64,000 bases of DNA, taken from Panorpa germanica. Lineage: Eukaryota; Arthropoda; Insecta; Mecoptera; Panorpidae. This document shows positions 1-11,166 of the stretch, piece after piece. Positions within the stretch are counted from its first letter, which is position 1. Each line of letters opens with the position of its first letter. The stretch lies in NCBI GenBank assembly GCA_963678705.1, contig OY783209.1:5518001-5582000 (forward strand), written 5' to 3'. Position numbers and translations under genes: made by a program. The notes beneath the pieces are model-generated. The model made no database searches. It saw nothing but the letters and a program-made list of their open reading frames with translations, and was not told where the DNA came from.

Positions 1-164
1 AGGGTTACCTCTATCCCTGTTATAAATAAACCATAATAATTATATCACGTTCATTAAATATTTGAACAAATTATGAAATTCATCCCATAGAGACGAATAA
101 TACTCCACTAACTGTTACTTAGAAGAGTATCATTTATTATACATAGTACATCATCGCACAAACA

Positions 165-172
<8 letters not shown>

Positions 173-215
<43 letters not shown>
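173..215. repeat. (TA)n microsatellite
   Basis: An uninterrupted TA dinucleotide run of about 43 bp. Confidence 0.98.
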
Positions 216-217
<2 letters not shown>

Positions 218-1369
218 CGTTTACAGCTACAAAAGCTCGAGGTTTATAGTAGGTGTTTTATATTTTTAAAACGAAGCAATTTTACTATTTCCTGCGGCAT
301 AAGAATTATATAATAGAACATAAGGTAGCTTCAAATAAATCATTTAAAAAACACTTTCTGTACATATATTTTATTTAAATAAAAACTGCCGCCAATAAAA
401 GTGATTTATAAGAAACATTTAGAAAAAAGGTAAACCAAGCCAAAGCTAAAACCACCATAGTACGTACTATCAGGTTTCTAGTAGTTCGGAAAACATAATC
501 AAGGAAACGCCTCTAAATTGATATATCTATTACACTCCCTAAAATAGGTTTCAACGAACATCAGAAGGGTTTTCTTTTCAACCTTTTTTATTGTTAAGTA
601 TTTTGGAATACCCTATAATTTTTACATATGTGTTTGTGAGAGGTATTCTTAGTATATATCTATTATACTTTTTACATGGAAAAGGCGAACTCACGCGATT
701 TTTGAATATAAAATTAGAAGCAATCGAAAGGTTTTCCTTGTCCTTTAAATTCTGACGTTTCCTTTCTGCCTTTTCTTGGAATTGATATTTATTTTCACAC
801 ATTTTTATTACTTATTTTGTCTAGTTAGTGAATTAGCAAATACGAATAGTTTTAACGCGAGATTTATAAGTTACCAACAAGAATACACCAAACTGTAAAA
901 CTTAATGTGTTCATTAATATTGAAATGTATTTTTTCGATAAATCTTTGTCTCATATATGTGAACTACATCGCTATCTAACAAGTTTATAATTATGAAAAC
1001 ATATAACCAACTAAATTTGATAACTTACGAATCCAGAAAGTATTGCGGTTTTGCTTCAAGCATAAATATTCCCAGCACCTTTATTTGACATAATTAACTT
1101 CACAATCAATATTTTATCAATCACTTATATAATATAACACATTTACAATATTATAGTGTAAGGAATATAATTAACAGCGATTCCCATCTTAGAAAGGTAG
1201 TTTTACAAAATGGCAGCTGTTTAAAGATGGCAGCGGGTTGCTGTACAGTATTGGTCATATCTAACGTTATAGTAAATCAAATTTTGAATTTGTTTTTAAC
1301 ACTAGCTGGAATACCAGTACTTATTTTGTATCTTATGAATTATATACAGGCCCTATTGTATTATATTAT
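216..1369. other. No gene recognised
   Basis: AT-rich sequence with only short chance frames. Nothing structured was seen. Confidence 0.6.
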
Positions 1370-1382
1370 TGTCTCTTATTAT
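1370..1382. repeat. Target-site duplication, left copy
   Basis: The 13-bp TGTCTCTTATTAT directly adjoins the poly(A) end of the LINE fragment at 1383-1723 and is repeated perfectly at 1724-1736. Confidence 0.8.
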
Positions 1383-1723
1383 TTTTTTTTTTTTTTATAA
1401 TTATTTATTTATTTGCCTTGACTTTCTTTAGTCATAGCCATCAAACATTTTTTTTTTTTACATCTTATATAATTTATAATTCTATTTTACAAATTTCTAA
1501 ATATTTCAATAATTCACTAATTAATTTAGAATCACTTAACAAAAATTTAGTATTAATAGGAAAAGTTTTAAGCACATCTAATATATCGCTATTCAATTTT
1601 GATCTTTCTAAACTATAATTTATGCATTCAAATATAATATGATCCAAAGTTCCTTCTTCTCCACATTGACATCTATCGTCAGATTTAATATTAATTTTGT
1701 ACAGATGAGCTGGAGTTTTGCAA
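1383..1723 (-). mobile_element. 5'-truncated LINE (non-LTR retrotransposon) 3' end with poly(A) tail
   Basis: Read on the minus strand, this encodes the C-terminus of a LINE reverse-transcriptase polyprotein. It includes TPAHLYKI, then RCQCGEEGTLDHIIFEC, the Cys-x-Cys...His...Cys motif found after the RT domain in Jockey/I/R1-type LINEs. The frame runs without a break to its own TAA. A short 3' UTR ending in ATAAATAAATAAT and a run of about 14 A (T on the plus strand from 1383) follow. The insertion is bounded by a perfect 13-bp direct repeat, TGTCTCTTATTAT, at 1370-1382 and 1724-1736. This is the expected product of target-primed reverse transcription with heavy 5' truncation. The perfect repeat and intact frame suggest a fairly recent insertion. 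The clade is not resolved from so short a piece. Confidence 0.85.
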
Positions 1724-1736
1724 TGTCTCTTATTAT
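1724..1736. repeat. Target-site duplication, right copy
   Basis: This is a perfect match to 1370-1382 and abuts the truncated 5' side of the LINE fragment. Confidence 0.8.
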
Positions 1737-2929
1737 ATTGTGACCTCTTATAAGTATAGAATATTTTGAACTCTCTTTAGAACGCTTTCCTAAAATACAG
1801 TTGCTTGATAAATGTAATTACAAATCAATTTACTTTACAAAGTTAGTTCATTACATGTTAGTTCCTTTATAATATAAAAATGATATATGTTTTAGTGAAA
1901 ACAATTTCCTAAAACTGTTCCTAAAATATTTTTAATCAAACTTTGATCAAACAAAATATTTGACTGTGTATCGAAGCGTGGAATTCATTGATTTCTTTTT
2001 GTAATACATCTTTTTTTACAACGCTATTTCTCTTATAACAATATATTTTCAATTGCACCGTTTCCTTTTATTTTTTAAGTTCGTGACAATTGCCAATAAA
2101 ATGTATACATTGAAGATATACGGTCATGTAATAGGTATATAGATATACGTTGGTATTTGTTACGCTGCCAAAATGTTATTCCCGCCAATAAGCTATCACA
2201 GTTAAATGAATATTTTTGTAGATAACGTAAATAAAACATTTTGATTGAAACTTTTAAATCTTCTCAGATAAGATAGAAATGCTTTTACCGATATTGCAAC
2301 AAATAAAATGTTTGGGTGACTGAAATTGTGTCCCGATTCTGATAAATTTATAGATGTGTACAGAGAGTGTTAAGTACAGAGATGTCAACCTTGAAGGGGA
2401 AAGACAACTGGAGCAACAGAACGAATTTTCATACAAAATGCTGTTAGCAAAAGTGCTACGGTTTTAAGATATATCTCAAAAACATTAGACTTAAGGATCC
2501 GCAAGTACGACGAGCATCGGAACTGCTTAGTTTAGTTGCATTTGAATTAGTTTGAAGTTATCATTATAAAGGGTGGAACAATAGTTCCTAACAATTTGAA
2601 TTTCCATTAAAAATAAACCAGTAGTATTACACAAGAACTGTTTCATTTTACATCATTGATTTCGTTGCATATGTGTTCTTTTAATTCATTGGGGACAAAT
2701 TTAGGCCCATGCAGATACATCTGTATACCATGTCGCTAAAAGCGGTTTTTTCAATGTCGAAACATTTTACACTAAGAGAAGGTCCCCTGTTTCTAAGCAT
2801 TATTTGCATTATTATTATATTATTAATTGTTCGCCTTTCGGCTTTACAATCTACATTCTTAATACATTTCATAGAACTTCAACTTGAAATTAAACTTAAA
2901 CTATTCTAGACCTTTTTATTTCCAAAAGT

Positions 2930-3240
2930 ACTTTCTGCTTCTTCTTCTCTTGACCCTCTTCCTTCATTTTCCATAGTCTTCCTTCATTCTCACCGTTTCC
3001 TGCTTCTCCTGCCTTATTGCCTGTATCTTCATCTATCACCTCTTGCCTTCCTTGTCTCCTCTCGACAAACCCTCTATTATCTTTTCACTATCCTTCCTGC
3101 CTTCTCTCTTCGTTTTCACTTCTCCACTTATGTCTATTACATGCATCTCTTTCTTCTTGACCTTATCTCCTTTCCGAAAATCCTCTATTTTTCTGGACTG
3201 AAGTTTAACTGTTTCCTGTTTATATAAAATATTCGATTTC
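2930..3240 (-). mobile_element. Possible LINE-derived charged ORF remnant
   Basis: The complement is open for 68 codons (3036-3242) and reads LQSRKIEDFRKGDKVKKKE and similar, then continues purine-rich in another frame toward 2930. Composition and orientation match the other LINE remnants, but no RT or zinc motif is present. The same composition without motifs is seen at 11170-11390 and 25020-25345. Confidence 0.25.
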
Positions 3241-4239
3241 ATACATTTCCTAAAATGTGTTTTTATACTATACGGTACACTTGCTCGTACTATACGTTGG
3301 CCTACCGTTCTATCAATTTTTGTTCACTTTCTCCTCTTTTATACATTTAAGATCCAGTTTGTCATCGATGCACTAACACCCTGTGTATAAATATATAACC
3401 TTAAATGTCTTAATATATCATTGAAATTAATATTTATGAGTATTACGTTCTGCTTCCACAGCGTGCTATAAATCACTTTGTTTTGTTATATCAAATAAAC
3501 GCAAGCACTTTATCGCATTTGCAATTAATTTGCATATTTTATTATAATTTCTTGTGCGAAATTTCTTGTTTCATTACTTTTAGTATAATACAATTATTTA
3601 CCATTGATAAAATAAATATACCTTTCTTTAGATAAGTTTTATCGTCTCCATATTGTTCTTGCGAGACTTCGAAGTAAATAAAAGCACACAGTATCATGAA
3701 ATGGAAGTTATTGTACTTGTACATGCAGTGGTAGATATCGAAATAAGTTTAAAACGATATTGAAGCGAGCGCACACTACTGAGAAAACTATATTTGGAGA
3801 GTTTTGTCGAGTGCAGAGCATACACTATAACCATGGCCAGTATTCCTGAAGCTGAAACATTTTACAAATTACATTTAAAAGGGAATTCCTCTACTACTAC
3901 TATTCCGGAATTTTATTAATAATTATTACTATAGTTCAGAAGTACTCTTTTAAAAGTGATACATAAATTGTTTCACTCATATGAATCATATCGGTTCGAT
4001 CACGATCATTATTCGCAAGACTCAGGAATAAGTTCGAATATACTTACCAGACAGAAGTTTAAGCAATTTTTTAATGTGTAGGCTCCTTAATACTACTATC
4101 AATATTCTTACTAAAGAAGCTCGTGAAGTATTAATAAAAAAAAAAAAATCTTACTACAGTAATAAAATTATGAACAATTACTACCACTGTTGATGAAGCC
4201 TCCAATACAATATTACTACAAATTAATCCTCGCACTCTT

Positions 4240-4565
4240 GCTTAATTCAATTTTGATCCTTATTAAAACTAAACATTCTCACTCCTTCCAAACGAAAAAA
4301 TAAAATTATCCTTATAAAAATAAAAACGAAACTGCTACTGCTACTGCTTCGCTCCTCCTGCTACTCTCCCTCCTGTTTCTCTCTTTCCTCGTTTCTTTCC
4401 TCTATCTCCGCCAAGTTTTTCATAACTGCCCAATATTCTTTTCGCTTAATTGCCTTTCTCTCACATGAAAACTTAATGTGCTCCAATGTTTCTATCTCCG
4501 TTCCACACACCCTGCAAATTTTTTTCTCGCTATTTGCTCAGTATCTGTTTCCTTTGTGGTCGTTA
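4240..4565 (-). mobile_element. LINE 3' end of the CRVCG family, minus orientation
   Basis: The reverse strand reads KICRVCGTEIETLEHIKFSC, the same post-RT zinc-knuckle-like motif as at 29639-29887. It continues through an EIEERNEEREKQEGE tail to TAG (4361-4363). The following 3' UTR shares the AAGGATA...TTTCGTTTGGAAGGAGT block with the copy ending near 19400. The UTR may extend to about 4140. Only the last roughly 70 codons remain and neither border shows a clear target-site duplication. Confidence 0.75.
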
Positions 4566-6075
4566 TTTAATTTTGTGTAAAGATTGCCTTATATCCAGTG
4601 TGCGTCCGCTCTAATGCAACAGCATATACATAGCGTGTAGTGCACCAGGCTTCCGCCAGGGTACCACCATTCTAACAATATGTGGAAATGCATTAAGTAT
4701 TCCGCTATGGTACTGAACGAACTTGCAAGATATGTAGGGCCCCTGCTGCGCATAGAGGAAGGGAAGTCTTACATGAACAAATAAAACTGTTGAAAATATT
4801 GACTTAAAATTTTATTGTTTCAGAATACGTTGAGGACTAACATAAGATCGCAAGAACCAAGGTAATACAACATTTAATACTATGTAGTGTAAGATATAAA
4901 TATTAATTATGTGTAGAAATAAAACTAAATAAAGTATACGAGTGAGAGAAAGAAACTTAACTGATTTGATATTGGTTTTGAGCGACTGTGTTATTTGGTC
5001 GCAGGGCAATGCTTTTGATGGTGACCATGAGCAGAAATGTACACAAATACTTTTCAAAAGTATTTAAATACATAATTACATACAAATTCCTCATAATACG
5101 ACACAATAAAATTCCCTATTATGCTATTGTTAAAAATTCCAAAGAGTTACGAACACGGCTCGACATGGCTCGTTTTTCGTTTTCGTTGGAAACTTCGTTC
5201 CCGGCTAGTTTGGAATCAGTCGATCCGTGTGCAGACGGCCTTACACAGCAAACATTTCCTTGCGATTTTTTCAATAGGTGCATTAGCACACTTTATCATG
5301 AGAGGAAGTTTCTATTTCGTTGATTGATTGACTTATAATTCGTTGAATTTAATTGTCTATGCTGAGCCCGAATTTGGTTCTTTAAAATCTATATTTTTTT
5401 AAACCAAAAATGTGATGTGTCTATTAGTTCATGAACTTATAACAAAATTAAATTAAAAAATAAGTACTTATTTTGGTTTTTGATTTCGAAAAGGTTAAAA
5501 ACCACTGCATTACATTAATCCTAAAATCAATACATACAGATCTATGCATTGCTATCCTAATTTATAGAAGCTTATAATTCTACTGTTCATTGTAACCAGA
5601 CAGCTGATTGGATTAAATATTTTTAATATTTTACAAACACACATTTGCCATATTCATTTTATGTTTTGTGATCCATAACACTGAAATTAAAATTTGTATA
5701 CAGATTCACTATTGATTGATCAGATATATTGTAAATATTTAATGCAAAAAGAATATGGGTCATGGGATTTGTAAGCAATAATTACAAAACATGCCAGCAT
5801 GTGTTTTTATGGTATTAAAAAAACATGTAATCTATTTAATATTCTATAAATATATTTATTAAAAATATTATGTAAATGTAAAATTACTAAATTTACATAA
5901 TATTTAAAAATATAAATAGTGGAAAACATTACCTGCGCGATTGTGTATTTCCTATTTGTACAACTCATACCATAATTAGTTTTTCTGAACTCCACAAACC
6001 TAATTTGGAGACTGTAATTCATTAATCTTTAATCAGTTTCCAGTCCTGTTGTATAGGTCTTTACTAATATATATA
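4566..6075. other. No gene recognised; GC-richer patch at 5140-5330
   Basis: Mostly AT-rich. The patch at 5140-5330 has two overlapping plus-strand frames (68 and 111 codons) and several CG dinucleotides. Neither frame resembles a known family. It could be a decayed element. Confidence 0.5.
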
Positions 6076-6187
6076 CCGCCTTACAAATAAACCTGTTATA
6101 CAATTTATACCAGGTATAAAGCCTGTCCGGACAGGCTTCAGTCTTATCAGTTTATACAATTTTATAAAAAGTTTATTTGTAAGGCGG
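6076..6187. mobile_element. 112-bp palindromic MITE with perfect 17-bp terminal inverted repeats
   Basis: CCGCCTTACAAATAAAC at 6076-6092 is mirrored perfectly by GTTTATTTGTAAGGCGG at 6171-6187. In the middle, 6121-6136 is a perfect 16-bp palindrome (GCCTGTCCGGACAGGC). The left half (CCGCCT...TTATAC-AATTTATACC) recurs in degraded form at 27113-27157, which supports a mobile family. It directly abuts a copy of the short TGCAAG repeat family at 6195-6300. Confidence 0.7.
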
Positions 6188-6194
6188 ATAGAGT

Positions 6195-6300
6195 TTTTAT
6201 TCACAAGTGTAGCTTTACACTTGCCACAAGCTAATTCTAAGATTCGTTTTCTAATTCTCATATAGAAATTGTCTTGCTATGCAAGGTTTTCACATTCTAG
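6195..6300 (-). repeat. TGCAAG short-repeat family, copy E
   Basis: The reverse strand reads GGCTAGAATGTGAAAACCTT, GCATAGCAAGACAATTTCTATA, a TTAGAA block, then GAATTAGCTTGTGGCAAG. The same ordered words recur at 17066-17150, 37235-37345, 52265-52350 and other sites, which defines a short interspersed family. A hairpin AAGTGTA-GCTT-TACACTT lies at 6202-6219. Confidence 0.6.
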
Positions 6301-7235
6301 CCTATTACCATATAATTAAAGTCTTACATTGCATCACATTTTATGCCTGGGTATGAATAGAATAATTTTCCAGTGATTTCGCTGCATTTATCTCTTGTAA
6401 TAACCTTATTTTTCTGCATTATCTAGCTTCCACTGTTATTAGGATGATGAAACACCACTATATGCGACTAATACCTTAAAAGCTTACAGCATTACGCTTT
6501 TTATACTTTTAGATATATTACAACATAAAAATGTACATACAGGATTATGCTATATGTGCTATGTGCGGATACAGTTAAAACTACGTCTGTAGCAACGGAT
6601 ATCCGTCCAAATGTGATTGCAGAGCCGGACATGTACGAGTACATAGGACGAGATAAAGCCCTATTGTAAGATTTGTTTAAAATGTACCCAAGTTATGGGC
6701 CCTATAGATAACCAACATGGCATATTGCCAAAAGGGTATTTCTTGTTTCTTGTCCACCAGTGCCGACACTGGAAAGTAGGGCTCTTTTATTTTTTCCTTG
6801 AATGAAAGTCTACATGGGGCACACATACCAATTACCAACGTTCTAGCTTTTTTCCCCAAATAAATTACACCTCTAATGAATTGAATTTTGGTTTATTGAA
6901 TTATTGCTAAATGTACACTTTTAATATTTCAATACATAACCTAAATTTCATATGTAAACTATTCAAGGTCAATAAATATTAGCAAAAATATTTTCCAAAA
7001 TAATAGAGTAGAGTATACCATTAGATTTTATGTGCTTTCATATCAAAGTGTTCCAGTTTTTAAATTATAAACATTATAATAAGTACATGATACATGATCA
7101 TAAATTTATTATATTTTTATTATATAATATATTATAATTATTATAAAAACAACAACGAATCCTCCATCATTTTTCACTAACCAAGCTATATTATAATCAC
7201 AAAAATATCAACCATAGAATATTTAAAAAAGCATA

Positions 7236-7304
7236 CACTGTGAGAAATTATAGCATCCGGGTTCTATTGTCATACAGCAATTTTTACTGAGATATCTCAC
7301 AGTG
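7236..7304. repeat. Short inverted repeat
   Basis: CACTGTGAGA at 7236-7245 is mirrored perfectly by TCTCACAGTG at 7295-7304. It is too small to classify. Confidence 0.5.
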
Positions 7305-7370
7305 AAAAATAAGAATATGGAGCAGAAGAAACTACCCTGAAAATATAGCACTAGAAATTATGAAGACTTA

Positions 7371-7799
7371 TGCCGGTTTCACACCAGAGATACAGTTCAA
7401 TAAAACACGAACGAAAACTTGTTTCTCTGAACAAAAACACAAATGTTTACACCAAAGAGACAGTTCTTAAAACTATATTTGTTTTTGTTGCTGTTTTACA
7501 CACATACAACACACTTTCCCATCTGGAGTAAGTAAGATAAAGGAAAACGCGTTTGTTGGTGTTTTTTAGTCTGCTTTGTTTGAACACGCAGTTTTGTTTT
7601 TTGTGAACATTAATGTTTATCATGTTTATAATTTTTATGAGACACACTGAAAAACACTAAATACAAAACCAGTTTGTTCAGTGTGAACTGTCTATTTTCG
7701 AAAAACAGAACTGTTTTAAAATAAAACAAAACATGTTTTTGTTTTGTTTTTTGACAACAAAAGTGTTTTCAAAACTGTTTCTCTGGTGTGAAACAGGCA
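7371..7799. mobile_element. Harbinger-like MITE with 3-bp TTA duplication
   Basis: The element opens with TGCCGGTTTCACACCAGAGA and closes with TCTCTGGTGTGAAACAGGCA, terminal inverted repeats of about 28 bp with few mismatches. It is flanked by TTA at 7368-7370 and 7800-7802. A 3-bp TTA/TAA duplication with a G/C-rich terminus fits PIF/Harbinger-type transposition. The 429-bp interior has no reading frame of note and contains many TTGTTTT/AAAACA words, so it is non-autonomous. Borders are well defined. Confidence 0.8.
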
Positions 7800-8832
7800 T
7801 TAGAAAGGTTTTCGATCTCACAGCTTTACACGCATTAAATAAACTCCTAATAAGATAAACGTATTCTAAAGCTGTACACTATTTCCAAATCAAATTAAAC
7901 TGCATACACCACTTTGCTCAAGAATTTGTTAGATGGCTCTGACATTTGACAAATCCATCTTGCGGACAATTACATCACTAAAACTAAAACCTAACCTAAA
8001 ATGCGTGTAACTAACGTACGAACTAAAAATACAATGTACGTGCCGGGGTGCTACGTATGTGATTTATTATTCATTTATATATTCCTGTTACACATATATT
8101 TTATTTTTTTCCTTTGTTTCATTTTTTTTATTTATGAGGTTTTTTTGATAAACTAACTTGCATGTGGTGTTTGTTACATGGACACATAGGTTTGTGTTTG
8201 TGTTGGTGTGGTTTTGTTATTGTGTGGGTCTGCGTTTGGCGGATTTATGAAATATTACCTCACAGGTCTGAGTTATTTATTTATTACATGTATTAATGTT
8301 TTTGTTTTATTGAAAATATTTTATATATTTAATTATATTTTTTTGAATTCGAATGTATGTATACTCAGATATATATAATTTCATCTGTTCAATTTCATTT
8401 GTATAAAATAGATAGGGTAAACTAAAGGGAAGCAAAATGTTACTGGGTTATTTAAAACAGGAAGAGGGAACAAAGATTTAAATGACAAGGCTGATTTTGT
8501 CTGATACCAAATTTAAACAGGCCTATAAAATTAAACAATAGAAATAATTTAAAGAGACCTCTATAAACCTACACAAAAGATAGAGATGCAATTTAAAGAT
8601 TATGGAAACCTGTTCATTTACATTTCAACGATGAAACTTTAAATTGCTCTGTGTCATGTGATTGGTGATTTGAAACAAAACAGAATATCAGGGTAGGGGA
8701 GCGGGGCGTTCACAATTCAAAATTATTATTAAATGGAATAAATTGAAGATTTCTTGGGAGAATTTGATGGATAAGTTGTTACGTAATAAATAAAGTACGT
8801 TAATAAGTTACGTAATAAAGTGGGTTACTAGA

Positions 8833-9383
8833 ACCTCAAATGTTCAATTATTTTTATTTAATAACTCCTTATATGTTAAGAGATATTAACAATTAAAAAA
8901 GTCATTTTGTCTTTTTAATTATTAAAGGTACACATTCCAAGTGCATGTGACATCACAATCCTAGTGTAAGGTTACCAACCTTACAGCTCATAAATCTCTG
9001 CTATATGTATTTATATATCAAAATATCAAATATTATTTACAGCTATTTCAAGGAATAATTTTAATATTATGTCTTAGCAGGGTTAAATAAAATAAAAACT
9101 TATTATTCTTTGACTTAACTTGGTTATTTGAATACCAACAGCTACAAAACATTACCACAGCACTGACCTACTCAACAAATAACTGACGTTAAAATGCATT
9201 CACGTCATACAAATATAGTCGACCATTTCTAGCGCTAAAACTACAATTCAAAGTTTTAATTGCTATATCTCTGTCAATATTTAGATATCTAATAAAATAG
9301 ACACGCCAATACACATTTATTAACATCAATTTCAATCAACAATTGAAAAATCGACCACTAAAAAATGAGGACACAAGCGCATT
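8833..9383 (+). repeat. Dispersed repeat of about 555 bp, copy 1
   Basis: The sequence from ACCTCAAATGTTCAATTA to GAGGACACAAGCGCATT is repeated at 27928-28487 in the same orientation with high identity over its whole length, with small indels. No terminal inverted repeats or reading frame were identified. It contains TTTCTAGCGCTAAAACTACA near its 3' part. It could be a non-autonomous transposon, a LINE-derived fragment or a segmental copy. Confidence 0.8.
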
Positions 9384-9589
9384 GGGTTTATTAAGATCGT
9401 ATTCAGACCTGGCTTAAGCGCAGAATTGGTGCATTGTCAGAGGTTTAGAAAAGTGCGGTAAGAAATAAATAGGACAACAACGACGTCATCATGTGTTTTT
9501 TATTGTATTTATTATAAATTGATGTACATCTTTATCCTACTTTTTTATTTATAAATAAGAAATAACATAAATAAAAAGAAATCTACCAC

Positions 9590-9720
9590 CCTCCTTACCT
9601 CAGCAGTGACAGTTCCTCCACGTTTCTTCCACTTTCCTCTTTTTTTTCTCCATGTTTCTCTCCTTTCCTCTTTCTTCTCTGTATCTTCACCATACTTCCA
9701 TACTTTCTTTGTTATTTGTT
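9590..9720 (-). mobile_element. Possible LINE tail remnant
   Basis: This is a pyrimidine-rich plus strand whose complement gives a Lys/Glu/Arg-rich peptide (GEDTEKKEERRETWRKK). It resembles the charged tail of the CRVCG LINE copies. It has no diagnostic cysteine motif, so a simple polypurine tract is the alternative. Confidence 0.3.
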
Positions 9721-9839
9721 TTTGGCGTTACTATTTTACTTTATATGCATAAGTTATACATTTCCTTTTTAACAGAGTTTCAAAGATAATCTTTGACTTC
9801 TTAAAGCGAGATCTTTTTTCATGAAAAAAATGCAGTAAG

Positions 9840-9950
9840 GTTTACACTTTCTACCTTGCCACCATCTAATTCCAAAGTTAATTAAGTTAAGGTTCACCCT
9901 TTGCAGCATTACATTTCTGCCTTGGTTGTCACAAGTTTTCCGTCATATTC
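9840..9950 (-). repeat. TGCAAG short-repeat family, divergent copy
   Basis: The reverse strand contains GTGAACCTTAACTTAATTAA and GGAATTAGATGGTGGCAAGG. These are diverged versions of the GAATTAGCTTGTGGCAAG and GTGAAACTT blocks. Similarity is weaker than in copies A, D and E. Confidence 0.4.
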
Positions 9951-10689
9951 CATTGCACTCTTTCAGTTGACTAAATGAATCAGACCAGCATTTTTAACAG
10001 ACTGTATTATTATTACATATTACAACTAATAATTTATCTTCTACTTCTCGTAATATCATACGTTTTCTTCTCTTTTTAGTCGACTGTGCTTTATGCTTAT
10101 AAATATTAATGTTGAAATAAATATGAGAACTCATATGAAGTAACGAATGTGAAAAAAATGGAAAATACATGTCTTGAAGGAAAATATATTAACATTATGC
10201 TATGAATAATATGAATATACATATGTGAAGGAAATCACTGGAAATTGTGATGGAAAAATGCAGCCAACTTATTTCTAGAAATACGTAGTAGAATTATTAT
10301 TGCTGATGTTTTTAAGTTTTACTATATGTTTTTTATTTTGTTATGAAATTCATTTTTTAATAAATTCGGTGTAGAATTATTTTTAATTTATACTATTTGA
10401 TTTCTATGTAAAACGTAGCTCAAACAATATGGTATGTTTTTTTGTTAGTACTAGTCGGACTATTTCGTTCTAATAATAACACAATTTGATATGAGTAATA
10501 ACTATATTCTGACAGTGTCTTATAGAATCTTGTTTCAGGGAAAGTAATATAGAAGATCATTAATCTCAGTATATGTTGTTGTTCTTGTCTCTATCTAATG
10601 TTTAGGACTTATATTCTTATGATACAATTTATTTCTTCCTTACTTACTATATTTATAAGTGTATGTATATATAGCTACTAACTGGTATT

Positions 10690-11166
10690 GGGCGCTCGTG
10701 TAAAGGTCATCTTCAAACTTCAATAACTTTCGAATTATGCAACTCATAGCAATGAATTTGGTGTCATTTTGTAAATAATATCTCTGTATATCAGAACGTT
10801 GTAAAAATGATGTACATCAATGTGCCGGTTTTTGAGATATGTAAAGAAAACTAAAAAAAAACAGACAAGTTTTGGACTAAAATTTTTATAAATCATTTTT
10901 TTAGTTTATAAAATGATTTTATTATTTGATAGGTGGTATAATTACCTTTAAAATACATTTTTTTCATATCCGTAGGACCTTGAGATCCAGAGAAATCGAT
11001 ATTTTTTGGGAAGAGTTACCTAAAATAAAAAATTAAATCTAAAATGGCCGCCATTCCTACAGAAGGAGAGATGGACCCCCACATGTTGACTTTTTTGTTG
11101 ATAAAATGACGTGTATAACACGTCCTTAAAGTATCGGTACTCGGAGACAAGACACCCTGTATATAC
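10690..11166. repeat. Probable uncharacterised interspersed repeat ending in ACACCCTGTATATA
   Basis: The block begins GGGCGCTCGTGTAAAGGTCA and contains phrases such as CCGGTTTTTGAGATATG and AAATGGCCGCCATTCC. It ends at AGACAAGACACCCTGTATAT, a terminus shared by many insect repeats. No coding frame was found. Confidence 0.35.

Noticed and set aside
4988-5327. Overlapping 111- and 68-codon plus-strand frames
   Set aside because: The two frames compete, neither resembles a known protein, and there are no splice or start signals. Noted only as a GC-richer patch.
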